Below are positions 18,146 to 26,940 of a stretch of 64,000 bases of DNA, in pieces. Location: NCBI GenBank assembly GCA_905182555.1, contig CAJJBX010000017.1:36430-100429 (forward strand). The letters run 5' to 3'. Source of the stretch: an uncultured Ilumatobacter sp. (GTDB taxonomy: Bacteria > Actinomycetota > Acidimicrobiia > Acidimicrobiales > Ilumatobacteraceae). Both the position numbers and the translations under genes were made by a program. Position 1 is the stretch's first letter; each line of letters starts with the position of its first letter. The notes beneath the pieces were generated by a model. It had not been told where the DNA came from. It made no database searches and worked only from the letters and a program-made list of their open reading frames with translations.

Positions 18146-19629
18146 TCGTTGGTCGCCACGTTGATTTCCGTCACCACTCCTGCTGGCAGGTCATCGAGTT
18201 GGTTTTCGAGCCGAACGAGCTTTTCGATCTGATCGCTGTCGCCAACGGCCGATCCGAATCGTACCCGAATAGGTGTGGTCTGGAGGGACTCCTCGCCAGG
18301 CGCAAGAAAGATGACCAAATCGGCCCCGTCGTCGGTGACATCGATTGCCTGGACCTGCGGCCGGATCGTCGGTGTGAGCTTGGTAACAAGTGAGGCTGCC
18401 GACGCCGGTCCGAGCGGAGCGAACTCGCCAGCTGCGAGGTCGAGCGTGTTTGGCCCACCGAGCAGAATAAACGCCACCGGTTGGCCTTCGATCACGTCGA
18501 GCACACGGCCTTCCTCATCGAGCACTCGGAATCGATCGTCGGCACCCTGCATCGTCGCGACCGGCGTGCGCTCACGGATCTCAATTGTCGCGCTATCAGG
18601 CCACTTCACCCGGACACGGGCAGTTTCCACCCAGGGGATGGCCTCAAGTGCGCGCTCGGCGGCTTCGGTGTCGGCAAGGAGAACGGGCGTTCCGCTGAGC
18701 TCGTCGATCACCGCATCGAGGCGATTCTTATCGGTATAGACGTTGCCACCAACCGACACGTTGTCGATAGCAAACAAGCCTGATCCGAGGACGGTCAACG
18801 CGGCGAGCGCGACGAGCACTGCCGCAACCCCAGCGACAGCCCACTTCAGCCGGCGCAGCCCCATCGCTCGATGGACGGTGATCCGACGCTGCCTCAGGCG
18901 CGGTTCGATTCCTCGAATCGCTGCGTCTTTGGGGGCGATTGCGTCGCCGGTGCCGTCGTCATCGATGAAAATAGTGCCTCCAGATGGGTCGCTGAGATCG
19001 CCGCCATCGTGGTAGACGGCATCCGGGGGGCCATCGGCCCCATCGATTGCGATGGTTGAGCGATCACCCGAGGCCCGTGCTACTGGTCCCCGTGCTACTC
19101 GCGGAGCCTGAGTCGGTGCAGACGATGACGAGCTCAACGGGTCGGGATCAAGGTTGACCGGGCGACCGCGAGCTTCGTCGACCGACAAGGAGTCGAGCTC
19201 TGCGCCATCGAAGCCGTCGCCGATCTTGATCGTTCGACGCTCTGGAGGCGGCCTCGTAGACCCTGCATCGGACGCAGGCAGCGGGCCGTCCGAGGTAACG
19301 ATCGACAGTTCGATAACCGCGTCGGGCGGGTCGACCGCAGCAGAAGTCGTGACATCAGTGCCGATGTCGCGACTGGGCGAGTCGGACAACGCCGGATGCA
19401 CTTCGGAGGCCGGAGTCACCGGGGATGATTGCTGGGAACCCGACGACACCTCATCACGGTCATCACGGTCATCACGGTCATCACGGTCATCAATCAGTGC
19501 GGCGTTGTCATTGTCTGGTTCGACGTCGAATGCTCGCGAAAGTTCGTCGAGCACCGAATCATCAGGCCGCACGCGAACACGGGCCCGCTTTGGCTCGCCG
19601 GCAGGCTTCTTCCGTTTCAACATCAGCAA
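18130..19629 (-). CDS. ftsQ: Cell division protein FtsQ with long acidic N-terminal extension
   Basis: Bitopic divisome protein. The 499 aa length is roughly 200 longer than common FtsQ. The first ~250 residues are a charged, disordered cytoplasmic region with a run of DDR repeats near 45-60. One membrane helix (LKWAVAGVAAVLVALAALTV, about 265-285) is followed by the POTRA domain (FAIDNVSVGGNVYTDKNRLDAVIDELSG) and the beta domain ending at the stop. The start is uncertain: MLMLKRKK is used, but Met3 is equivalent. It lies 12 bases after the murB stop. Confidence 0.9.
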   Translation of the reverse strand: MLMLKRKKPAGEPKRARVRVRPDDSVLDELSRAFDVEPDNDNAALIDDRDDRDDRDDRDEVSSGSQQSSPVTPASEVHPALSDSPSRDIGTDVTTSAAVDPPDAVIELSIVTSDGPLPASDAGSTRPPPERRTIKIGDGFDGAELDSLSVDEARGRPVNLDPDPLSSSSSAPTQAPRVARGPVARASGDRSTIAIDGADGPPDAVYHDGGDLSDPSGGTIFIDDDGTGDAIAPKDAAIRGIEPRLRQRRITVHRAMGLRRLKWAVAGVAAVLVALAALTVLGSGLFAIDNVSVGGNVYTDKNRLDAVIDELSGTPVLLADTEAAERALEAIPWVETARVRVKWPDSATIEIRERTPVATMQGADDRFRVLDEEGRVLDVIEGQPVAFILLGGPNTLDLAAGEFAPLGPASAASLVTKLTPTIRPQVQAIDVTDDGADLVIFLAPGEESLQTTPIRVRFGSAVGDSDQIEKLVRLENQLDDLPAGVVTEINVATNEVTVL

Positions 19630-19641
19630 CGCGTGCCGGAC

Positions 19642-20598
19642 TCAGAAATCATCGTCAAACCCGATCAGACGGATCTCGCTACGCAGCCGATAGCCCGTGG
19701 AACGCTCGACCTCGGCACGAACATGACGCATCATGTTGCGGACATCACCAGCCGAGCCGTTTTCGTCAGCCTGGATGAAGTTGGCGTGCTTGTCAGACAC
19801 AGTTGCCGTGCCCCGACGAAGCCCGCGCAGCCCAGCTTTTTCGATCAATGCACCGCAGGTGACTTCGCCCGGAACCGGGTTGACGAAAACCGACCCTGCG
19901 TTCTGCCCCCCGGGCTGGTTGGCCCGACGCCATTGCACGATCTCGCTCAGTTCGGCCTCAGCCATTTCTCGGTCGCCGTGCGCCAACCGCAGCGTTGCGT
20001 CGAGGACAAGTTCGGTGGAAACCAGGCCGCTCCTGCGGAATCGGAGCCCCAAGGCGTCAGCGGTCACAGACCGAACGATGCCAGCTTCTGCCCCGCCGGT
20101 CAGGTCACGCTGGATATTCGAGATGTCGGCAATCGTCACAGAGACGAGCGCTGCCGCCATGTCAGAGCCATGACCGCCCGCGTTCATCCGCACCGCGCCA
20201 CCGACTGAGCCGGGTACGCCGACTGCCCATTCGAACCCCGTGAGCCCAGCGGCCGCCGTGCGCCGAGCCAACACCGGCAGCAAGACGTAACTTCCAGCAC
20301 TGACCGTGGCTGACGACTCATCAATCTGGATCGAATCGGTGATAGCGGATGCCGACACGGCAATACCACGGAATCCAGAGTCGGCGACGAGTAGGTTCGA
20401 ACCGCGCCCGAGAACGAGCACCGGAAGGCCTGAGGCTGCGACAGCTCGGGCGAGCGGAACAAGATCAGCCCGTGATCCGAGCCTGACAAAGATGTCGGCC
20501 GCACCGCCGACGCGGTATGTGGTCAGCGGACCGATCGGAACATCCCGCTCGGCGAGGTCTCCAAGCTCAGTGAGTGCTCGCTCAACTGCGGCGGACAT
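19642..20598 (-). CDS. murB: UDP-N-acetylenolpyruvoylglucosamine reductase
   Basis: FAD enzyme making UDP-MurNAc. The start is placed at 20598 (MSAAVERALTEL) because a GAGG motif precedes it; the open frame extends 9 codons further. The FAD domain shows TTYRVGGAADIFVR and PVLVLGRGSNLLVADSGF; the active site shows GFEWAVGVPGSVGGAVRMNAG and, near the C-terminus, QPGGQNAGSVFVNPVPG with the proton-donor Ser, and AGLRGLRRGTATVSDKHANF. The 318 aa are complete. The first codons overlap the end of murC by 17 bases. Confidence 0.97.
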   Translation of the reverse strand: MSAAVERALTELGDLAERDVPIGPLTTYRVGGAADIFVRLGSRADLVPLARAVAASGLPVLVLGRGSNLLVADSGFRGIAVSASAITDSIQIDESSATVSAGSYVLLPVLARRTAAAGLTGFEWAVGVPGSVGGAVRMNAGGHGSDMAAALVSVTIADISNIQRDLTGGAEAGIVRSVTADALGLRFRRSGLVSTELVLDATLRLAHGDREMAEAELSEIVQWRRANQPGGQNAGSVFVNPVPGEVTCGALIEKAGLRGLRRGTATVSDKHANFIQADENGSAGDVRNMMRHVRAEVERSTGYRLRSEIRLIGFDDDF

Positions 20599-22026
20599 CA
20601 AGTACCTCAGACGGGAAGGACGCAATGTCGCCGCACCCCATCGAAATCACTACATCGCCGCTCCTGGCCTCTCGTGCGACGTAGCCGACCAGATCGCTCC
20701 GGTTCGGCAGCCAGACGACGCGTTTGCCCGGGTTCGCCTCGGTGACGGCGTTGACAATCAGCTTGCCAGTGATGCCCGGAATCGGTGTTGTCCCAGATGC
20801 GTAAATGTCGGTAAGGACCACGAGGTCGGCCTGGCCGAATGCGTCGGCGTAGTCACGCCAGATCTCAGAGATGCGGTTGAATCGATTGGGTTGGAACACC
20901 GCAATGATGCGATCCCACCCATCGCCGCTGTCGCGTGCCCCGGTCAGTACCGAATCAATCTCGGTCGGCAGATGGGCATAGTCATCAACGAAGGTCGCTC
21001 CACCGTCGACACCACGAACATCGAATCGCCGAGCGACACCACCGAACTTTGCCAAGGCCTCGGCAATGTCCGCGAAGCCCACGCCAATTTCGAGTGCCAT
21101 CGCCGTGGCCGCAAGCGCGTTCCTGACGTTGTACACGCCGCGCATTGGTAGAGCGATCTCGCCGAGGCGGACCATGTCGCCGCCTTGGCGCCGCTCGACA
21201 CCAAACGTGAACGATCCATTGGTCGCCAGCACATCGACGGCACGCACGTCGGCATCTTTGCTGAGGCCGAACGTGACACCATCGTGCACGCCCGCGAGTC
21301 GGCGGGTGACTGGATCGTCAGCACTGAGGATCTTGGGACCCGCGATCTGTCTGAGGTACGTGTCGAAGCTGTCGACGATGGCCCCGAAGGTGCCGTAGTG
21401 GTCGAGGTGGTCGACTTCGATGTTGGTGATAATTGAACCATGCAAAGGCAGTTCGAGATGGGTGCCGTCGCTCTCGTCGGCTTCGACGACCAGCCATTCA
21501 CCGCCCGACCAATGTGCACCGGTACCGACGTCTGTGACGTCACCGCCGACGATGAAGCTCGGTCGGAGTCGCGCCTGGGCCAAGATCAGCATCAGCATTG
21601 ACGTCGTTGTGGTCTTGCCGTGCGTACCTGCCACAGCCAACGACTTTGCGCGAGCACAAATCGACGCAAGCATCCCGGCACGCCGGAGCACCGTGACGCC
21701 AGTTTTTCTCGCCTCATCGTGCCTCAGGTGCTTGGCCAGCCCTGTGAGCAGCGCGCGCACGGCGGCGTCGAACGCCTCGCGCCGCACTGCACCGCCGCAC
21801 GCGCCGCGCGAACTCGTTCCAGCACCGGGTGTTCGCGAAGATCGCTACCTGAAACATCGTGACCCATTTCGGCCAGCGCAATGCCGATTGCGCTCATCCC
21901 GGGGCCACCGATTCCGACGACGTGCAGCCGATGCGGGATCGACAGATCCAGCGGCGCAGCCGGTGCCCGCATCGCCGGAGCGGCCGGCGATGGAGCCTGG
22001 TCGAACAGATTGTCGGTCGGGTTCAC
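20582..22026 (-). CDS. murC: UDP-N-acetylmuramate-L-alanine ligase, interrupted
   Basis: Two frames. The N-terminal one (ATG 22026; HRLHVVGIGGPGMSAIGIAL, then GHDVSGSDLREHPVLERVRA) is the MurC Rossmann domain. The second holds GVTVLRRAGMLAS, the ATP loop VAGTHGKTTTTSM and the rest of the ligase to the stop at 20582. Between about 21735 and 21840 the expected segment (G-H-x-A-x-N-V ... STAIP-x-x-N) is missing; the ~105 bases there encode nothing like MurC in any frame and look more GC-rich. As written it would not make an active enzyme. ATG overlaps the murG stop by four bases. Confidence 0.93.
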
Positions 22027-23141
22027 GATGCAGCAGATGTTAGGGCCACGCGCTCGATCAACGCTGCCAATGCGCCAGATCGATGAACGTCACCACGGGC
22101 CAAAGCCGCATCACTCAATTGTTTCCGTGCACCACCATCGCTGCGAAGGCGCTCGATCTCGTCGCCGAGACGGCCGAGATTGGATTCCGGCACAAGCACG
22201 GCGGCCTCAACGTCAGTCAGCCAACCAACGTTGTCCGTCTGGTGGTCGTCAGCTGCGTTTGACCACGGGACGAGAATCGCTGGCGTGCCAGTGACAGCCA
22301 CCTCGTGCACGGTGCTCGCCCCTCCGCGGCCGATCAACAGATCAGCTGCTTCATACACCGATGGCATGTCATCCTCGTACCCAATCAACCGATGCTGGAC
22401 ACCGGTTGCATGAGCATCGCCAGATCCGACCTGATCGATTGTGTCGATAAAGCGTTCTCCGGCGACCTGCCTGACAGACAATTCGCTGTCGTCCGCGCGG
22501 TCGGCAAGGTACTTCGCGACAGCCCCATTGAGGACGCCCGATCCCTGCGAACCGCCCATGACCGCGACCAAAAAACGGTTGGGTCCCACCCCGAGTCGCT
22601 CACGTGCGGCGGCACGTCCCGCCGCGCGATCGACATCCAAGATCGCTTGCCGGACCGGTGCGCCGGTCACTTCGGCGCGCGGTAGTGAGGAATTCTCGAA
22701 TGCCACCGCGCACGCCACGGCATGCTTCGCCGACAGTTGACTGGCACGCCCCGGCGTGCGGTCGTAGGACACCACAACGACAGGAATCTTGAGCCGTCGA
22801 GCAGCGAAAACAGACGGCATGCTGGCGTAGCCCCCGACGGAGACGACCACGGCGGGTCGGTCCTGGCGAAACTTTTTGATCGCCTGCCGGGTTGCCGTGA
22901 TCATCTTCGGGATGAACGCAATGTTTCGACGAGTCAGGCTGCGCTGGAAGCCGACGACATCGTAGAACACTGCAGGAAACGGCGTACTCGGCAGCAGCCG
23001 AACCTCGATCCCTCTTTTGCATCCGGCGTAAAGGATTTCATCAGCTCTGCGCCCACGATCCACGAGCGCTTCAGCCACAGCGAGAGCCGGCAGCACGTGG
23101 CCGGCAGTCCCTCCGCCGGTGACGACGGCAAACGGTCCCAT
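22023..23141 (-). CDS. murG: UDP-GlcNAc transferase to lipid I (MurG)
   Basis: Makes lipid II at the inner membrane face; GT-B fold. I prefer ATG 23141 (MGPFAVVTGGGTAGHVLPAL), one base after the ftsW stop; GTG 23171 would overlap ftsW. The glycine loop GGGTAGHVLPA and the C-terminal donor site GRGGASTVHEVAVTGTPAILVPW with DDHQTDN are intact. The usual H-E-Q-N-A-V-P-G-x-A-N segment reads SYDRTPGRASQL here, a clear departure in the linker near the acceptor site. Confidence 0.96.
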   Translation of the reverse strand: MGPFAVVTGGGTAGHVLPALAVAEALVDRGRRADEILYAGCKRGIEVRLLPSTPFPAVFYDVVGFQRSLTRRNIAFIPKMITATRQAIKKFRQDRPAVVVSVGGYASMPSVFAARRLKIPVVVVSYDRTPGRASQLSAKHAVACAVAFENSSLPRAEVTGAPVRQAILDVDRAAGRAAARERLGVGPNRFLVAVMGGSQGSGVLNGAVAKYLADRADDSELSVRQVAGERFIDTIDQVGSGDAHATGVQHRLIGYEDDMPSVYEAADLLIGRGGASTVHEVAVTGTPAILVPWSNAADDHQTDNVGWLTDVEAAVLVPESNLGRLGDEIERLRSDGGARKQLSDAALARGDVHRSGALAALIERVALTSAAS

Positions 23142-23142
23142 G

Positions 23143-24543
23143 TCAGGATCGGGTCGCTCGTCGAGCGACACTCAGCAGCAATCCGGCAGCGAACATGCTG
23201 ACGAACAGCGAACTGCCGCCAGCCGAAAAGAACGGCAGGGTGAGGCCGGTCACTGGCATCACGCCCGTAACGCCGCCCAGATTGATGATCGCCTGAACTC
23301 CGAACCACGACGAGATACCGCCAGCCAGAAGCATGCCGAATCGGTCGGGAGCCGCGAGGGCGGCTTGAATGCCGAAAGCCACAAGGACAATAAAACCACC
23401 AATGACTGCAGCGGTACCGATCATTCCGAGTTCATCAGCAATGATCGAGAAGATGAAGTCACTGTGGGCGTACGGGAGGTAGCCGAGCTTGGTCCGGCTG
23501 CCACCGATGCCGGAGCCGGTAAGGCCACCGTTGGCGATACTGACCAGCCCCTGGTACACCTGGTACGACTCGAATTCTTTGTGCCCTTCGATGTCCAAGA
23601 AGGCGGTGAAACGGCTGAGTCGACGGGAGTCCGACACGACGAACCCGATCGCTGCAATGACGGCCGTCAGTGTGAGGCCAGCAAGCGGCTTCATCGGCAC
23701 TCCCGCGATCCAGGCGACGCTCAACACGATCACGCCGAGGACAATCGCGGATCCGAGGTCACCCTGGGCAAGGCTCATCAACGCGGCTGCTCCAGCGAGT
23801 GCAGCAACGGGATAAAGGGTCTTGCGGCGGTCGCCAAGCTCGCCGGCGCGAGCGGTGAGCAGGCTTGCTGCAGCGATGACGACGACCAGTTTGAGGAACT
23901 CGGACGGCTGCACTGAGAGGCCAGCGAACTGGATCCATGAGCGTGCTCCGTTGACCGGCGTGCCGAGACCGGGGACGAACGGCACTGCCATTGCCGCGGC
24001 ACCGAGGCCGAGTAACGGAATGGTCAACGGCTTCCAGATCGTGTACGGAACCTGCGTCGCAAAGATCATGCCGACGAGGCCGATACCCGCCCACATTGCC
24101 TGCTTCGAGAACACTGCATAGGGGGAGTTACCAATGTTGGCCTGCGTGACTGCCGATGCCGAGAGCACCATGACGAGGCCGAGAACAACGAAAACGAGGA
24201 CCACGCTGGCAATCACGTAGAAGGTTCCCGGCGGCGGGCCCGGTTTTCGTTTGGGGCCCGCAGCAGTGCGCACCGACCGAACGAAGGTGGCGATTGGACC
24301 GAGGTCCTTGCCTGGTTGAACCGGGGCACGAACTGGACGGAGCGATCTTGGCCGCTCTCCTGCAACACCGTGGGCACGGACGCCTCTCGACTTATTCGCG
24401 GCGGAGCGGGCAGCAGGCTTGCGAGTCGGGGCCGCTCGTCGAGGCGAACTGCTTGCTCGCGGGCTTTGCGCAGCTGGCGCGTCGGCCGCACGCCGGTCGA
24501 GCGCGGCGCGACGACGGTCAGCAACAGTGAGTGTGGATGTCAT
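23143..24543 (-). CDS. ftsW: Lipid II polymerase FtsW (SEDS family)
   Basis: 466 aa. A basic, disordered cytoplasmic N-terminus (~110 residues, Ala/Arg-rich) is followed by about ten membrane helices. SEDS landmarks are GARSWIQFAGLSVQPSEFLKL (loop with the conserved Pro-Ser-Glu-x-x-K), AQGDLGSAIVLG and LPYAHSDFIFSIIADELGMIG, and the C-terminal LPFFSAGGSSL. It pairs with FtsI, encoded upstream, for septal glycan synthesis. Its ATG overlaps the murD stop by four bases. Confidence 0.96.
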   Translation of the reverse strand: MTSTLTVADRRRAALDRRAADAPAAQSPRASSSPRRAAPTRKPAARSAANKSRGVRAHGVAGERPRSLRPVRAPVQPGKDLGPIATFVRSVRTAAGPKRKPGPPPGTFYVIASVVLVFVVLGLVMVLSASAVTQANIGNSPYAVFSKQAMWAGIGLVGMIFATQVPYTIWKPLTIPLLGLGAAAMAVPFVPGLGTPVNGARSWIQFAGLSVQPSEFLKLVVVIAAASLLTARAGELGDRRKTLYPVAALAGAAALMSLAQGDLGSAIVLGVIVLSVAWIAGVPMKPLAGLTLTAVIAAIGFVVSDSRRLSRFTAFLDIEGHKEFESYQVYQGLVSIANGGLTGSGIGGSRTKLGYLPYAHSDFIFSIIADELGMIGTAAVIGGFIVLVAFGIQAALAAPDRFGMLLAGGISSWFGVQAIINLGGVTGVMPVTGLTLPFFSAGGSSLFVSMFAAGLLLSVARRATRS

Positions 24544-25909
24544 GCGGAGACCCCCTGTAGTTGCTGTCCGGCGAGTTGAGTGAAGAGCGTGCGGAAGGCT
24601 TCGCCGCGCACTTGGAAATTCGTGAACTGATCAAGGCTCGCGCACCCCGGTGATAGCAGAACAATGTCGCCCGGGCTTGCCCAGACGGCAGCCCTTTCGA
24701 CGGCACGCTCGAGCGTGCCGACTGACTCGACTCTGGTGACACTTGCAAAAATGTTGGCGATCGTAGATGCCGTTGCGCCAATCGCGAGTACGCCGGTGCA
24801 GCGCCATGCTTCGTCCGCCATCGACGACAGATCGACACCCTTGTCGGCGCCGCCAGCGATGAGGACGATGTTTTCGAACGAGCGGATTGCCGCCGACGCC
24901 GCGTGCGGTGTGGTCGCCTTTGAATCATTGAACCAGTCGGCACCATTGTGGCTCCCGAGCCGCTCGAGACGATGCGCTGGACCGATGAAGGTCCCGAGCG
25001 CTCGTTCGATCGCTGCGACATCTGCGAGGCCGGTTTCAAGTACGAGCGCTGATGCTGCCAGCGCGTTGGTGATGTCGTGCCGCAGTGTTCGGCGCAACGA
25101 CGTGATCGGAGCGATCGTTCCCGACGGCCCAATGAGAAGGCCGCCTTCGGACCGGTACTCGCCTGCCGTCAACCCAAAGCTCAAGGTGCGGCCCGGCGCT
25201 GTAGCGAGGTGGCCCATCACGGCAGCGTCGTTTGCAAAGCCGATGACAACGTCGTCGGGCCGCTGATTCGCGAAGACCTGGGCCTTGGCTGCCTCATAGG
25301 ACGCCATCGACGTGTGCCAGTTGAGATGGTCCGGTTGCACGTTCAGCCATGCCGCGGCGTCGGCGCGGAACGTCGGGGTAAATGCGAGGCGGAAGCTCGA
25401 GCACTCGACCACGAATGCGTCATACATCTCGGTGCCGTCATCGTTGCGTGCGTCGATGGCATCCACGAGCGGTGTGTCGGTGTTGCCGGCGTCGACCGAG
25501 CGCACGCCTGCCGCTTCGAGGATTGCGACGGTGAGCTTGGTGGTCGAGGTCTTGCCATCGGTACCAGTGACGGCGAGCATCGGGCGCGGGCCCGTCGGGG
25601 CGTGATTGTTCCCACCGGTAGGCCCAGCTCGATTTCCGAAACGATGTCGAGCCCGAGATGCTGCGCCGCGATGATGATCGGGTGGTGTTCAGCGACACCA
25701 GGTGCCGGACACAGCAGAGTGCAACCGTCGAGCAACCGTTCGGCCGATGTTTGTGCGGCGTCGACCAGTTCGACACCGAGTTCGGACGCGAGCGCGAGAC
25801 GGGCATCGGTGATCGTGTCATCGGCAACCTTGACTGCAACGCCATGTCGCAGGAGTGCGCGAACGGTCGACTCGCCGGCGACAGCGAGGCCGTATACGAG
25901 CGCTGTCAC
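24540..25909 (-). CDS. murD: UDP-MurNAc-L-Ala:D-Glu ligase, frameshifted
   Basis: The first frame (ATG 25909, MTALVYGLAVAGESTVRALL) carries the UDP-binding domain to SEIELGLPVG; the second frame starts near 25605 with PRPMLAVTGTDGKTSTTKLTVAIL (ATP loop) and continues through LNVQPDHLNWH, NDSKATTPHA and LLSPGCASLDQF to the stop at 24540. A single-base slip near 25600-25620, around GGTGGGAACA, joins them. All catalytic motifs are otherwise present and total length (~456 aa) is normal, so the break is probably a sequence error. It is followed by ftsW with a 4-base overlap. Confidence 0.93.
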
Positions 25910-25926
25910 AAGCCGACCGCCACGTT

Positions 25927-26940
25927 CTAGCGCAGCTTCAGACTCGCCAACCCAGCCATGGCGAAGATGAGAGAAAGAATCCAGAAACGGATGACGACCT
26001 TGTTCTCGTGCCAGCCTTTGAGCTCAAAGTGATGGTGGATCGGTGACATTCTGAAAATACGCTTCTTGCGCAATTTGAAAGAACCGACTTGCAGGATCAC
26101 CGAACCCGCCTCCATCACGAAAATACCACCGATCAAGATGATCAAGAGATGCGTGTTCGTCGTCAGGGCAAGAAACGCAAGTGCAGAACCAATGGCGAGG
26201 GCACCGACGTCGCCCATGAAGATCTTGGCCGGGGCGGCATTCCACCACAGGAACCCGAGGCAGCCGCCGGCAAAGGCCGCTGCGAAGACACCCATATCAA
26301 GTGGGTTGACGGCGAGGTCGTAGACGTCCGGGTTACGAAACAGCCAGTAGCCGATTAGGGCGAATGCGCCGAAGCCCATCAGTGCTGAGCCTGCAGCAAG
26401 CCCGTCGAGACCATCGGTAACATTGACGGCATTCGTCGTGGCCCAGATAATAATTCCTGCCCACAGCACCCAGACGGCGGTGGGAACTTCGATGCCGATT
26501 TCCGGTCGTGTCACCGAAATCGTCTCGGAGATACCCGTGCCAACGACAAGGACCCAGGCCATCACAAAGCTCATCAACATCGTGATGTAGTTCTTTTGCT
26601 TCCAGAAAATGCCCCGGTTATGGCCTTTCCGGACCTTGATGTAGTCGTCAAGAAAACCCATCGTCGCGAGGAGCAGCACACCTGCCCACACGATCATCGT
26701 CTGGTTCGAAAAGGCGAGGTCGCGGACGTGGGCTGCGACCCACCCAATGAAAGCTGCACCAACGATGGCAATGCCACCCATTGTCGGGGTGCCCTGCTTG
26801 TGTTGGTGCTCAGGGCCGCGGTCTTCCTTGCCGAGAATCGGCTGACCCTGGCCGCGGGTCCGGAAGAAGACGATGAGGTAACGGGTGCCGAAAAGCGACA
26901 CCAACGTCGAGACCGCCGTGGCAATCATGAGAGCGATCAT
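25927..26940 (-). CDS. mraY: Phospho-MurNAc-pentapeptide transferase
   Basis: Integral membrane enzyme making lipid I; 337 aa, about ten helices. Conserved loops are EDRGPEHQHKQGTPTMGGIAIV, DDYIKVRKGHNRG (Asp pair), ATTNAVNVTDGLDGLAAG (N-x-x-D-G-L-D-G) and, near the end, FRMSPIHHHFELKGW (HHH motif). ATG 26940 overlaps the stop of the shifted murE frame by four bases, so murE and mraY are directly coupled; the murF gene usually found between them is not present. Confidence 0.98.
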   Translation of the reverse strand: MIALMIATAVSTLVSLFGTRYLIVFFRTRGQGQPILGKEDRGPEHQHKQGTPTMGGIAIVGAAFIGWVAAHVRDLAFSNQTMIVWAGVLLLATMGFLDDYIKVRKGHNRGIFWKQKNYITMLMSFVMAWVLVVGTGISETISVTRPEIGIEVPTAVWVLWAGIIIWATTNAVNVTDGLDGLAAGSALMGFGAFALIGYWLFRNPDVYDLAVNPLDMGVFAAAFAGGCLGFLWWNAAPAKIFMGDVGALAIGSALAFLALTTNTHLLIILIGGIFVMEAGSVILQVGSFKLRKKRIFRMSPIHHHFELKGWHENKVVIRFWILSLIFAMAGLASLKLR

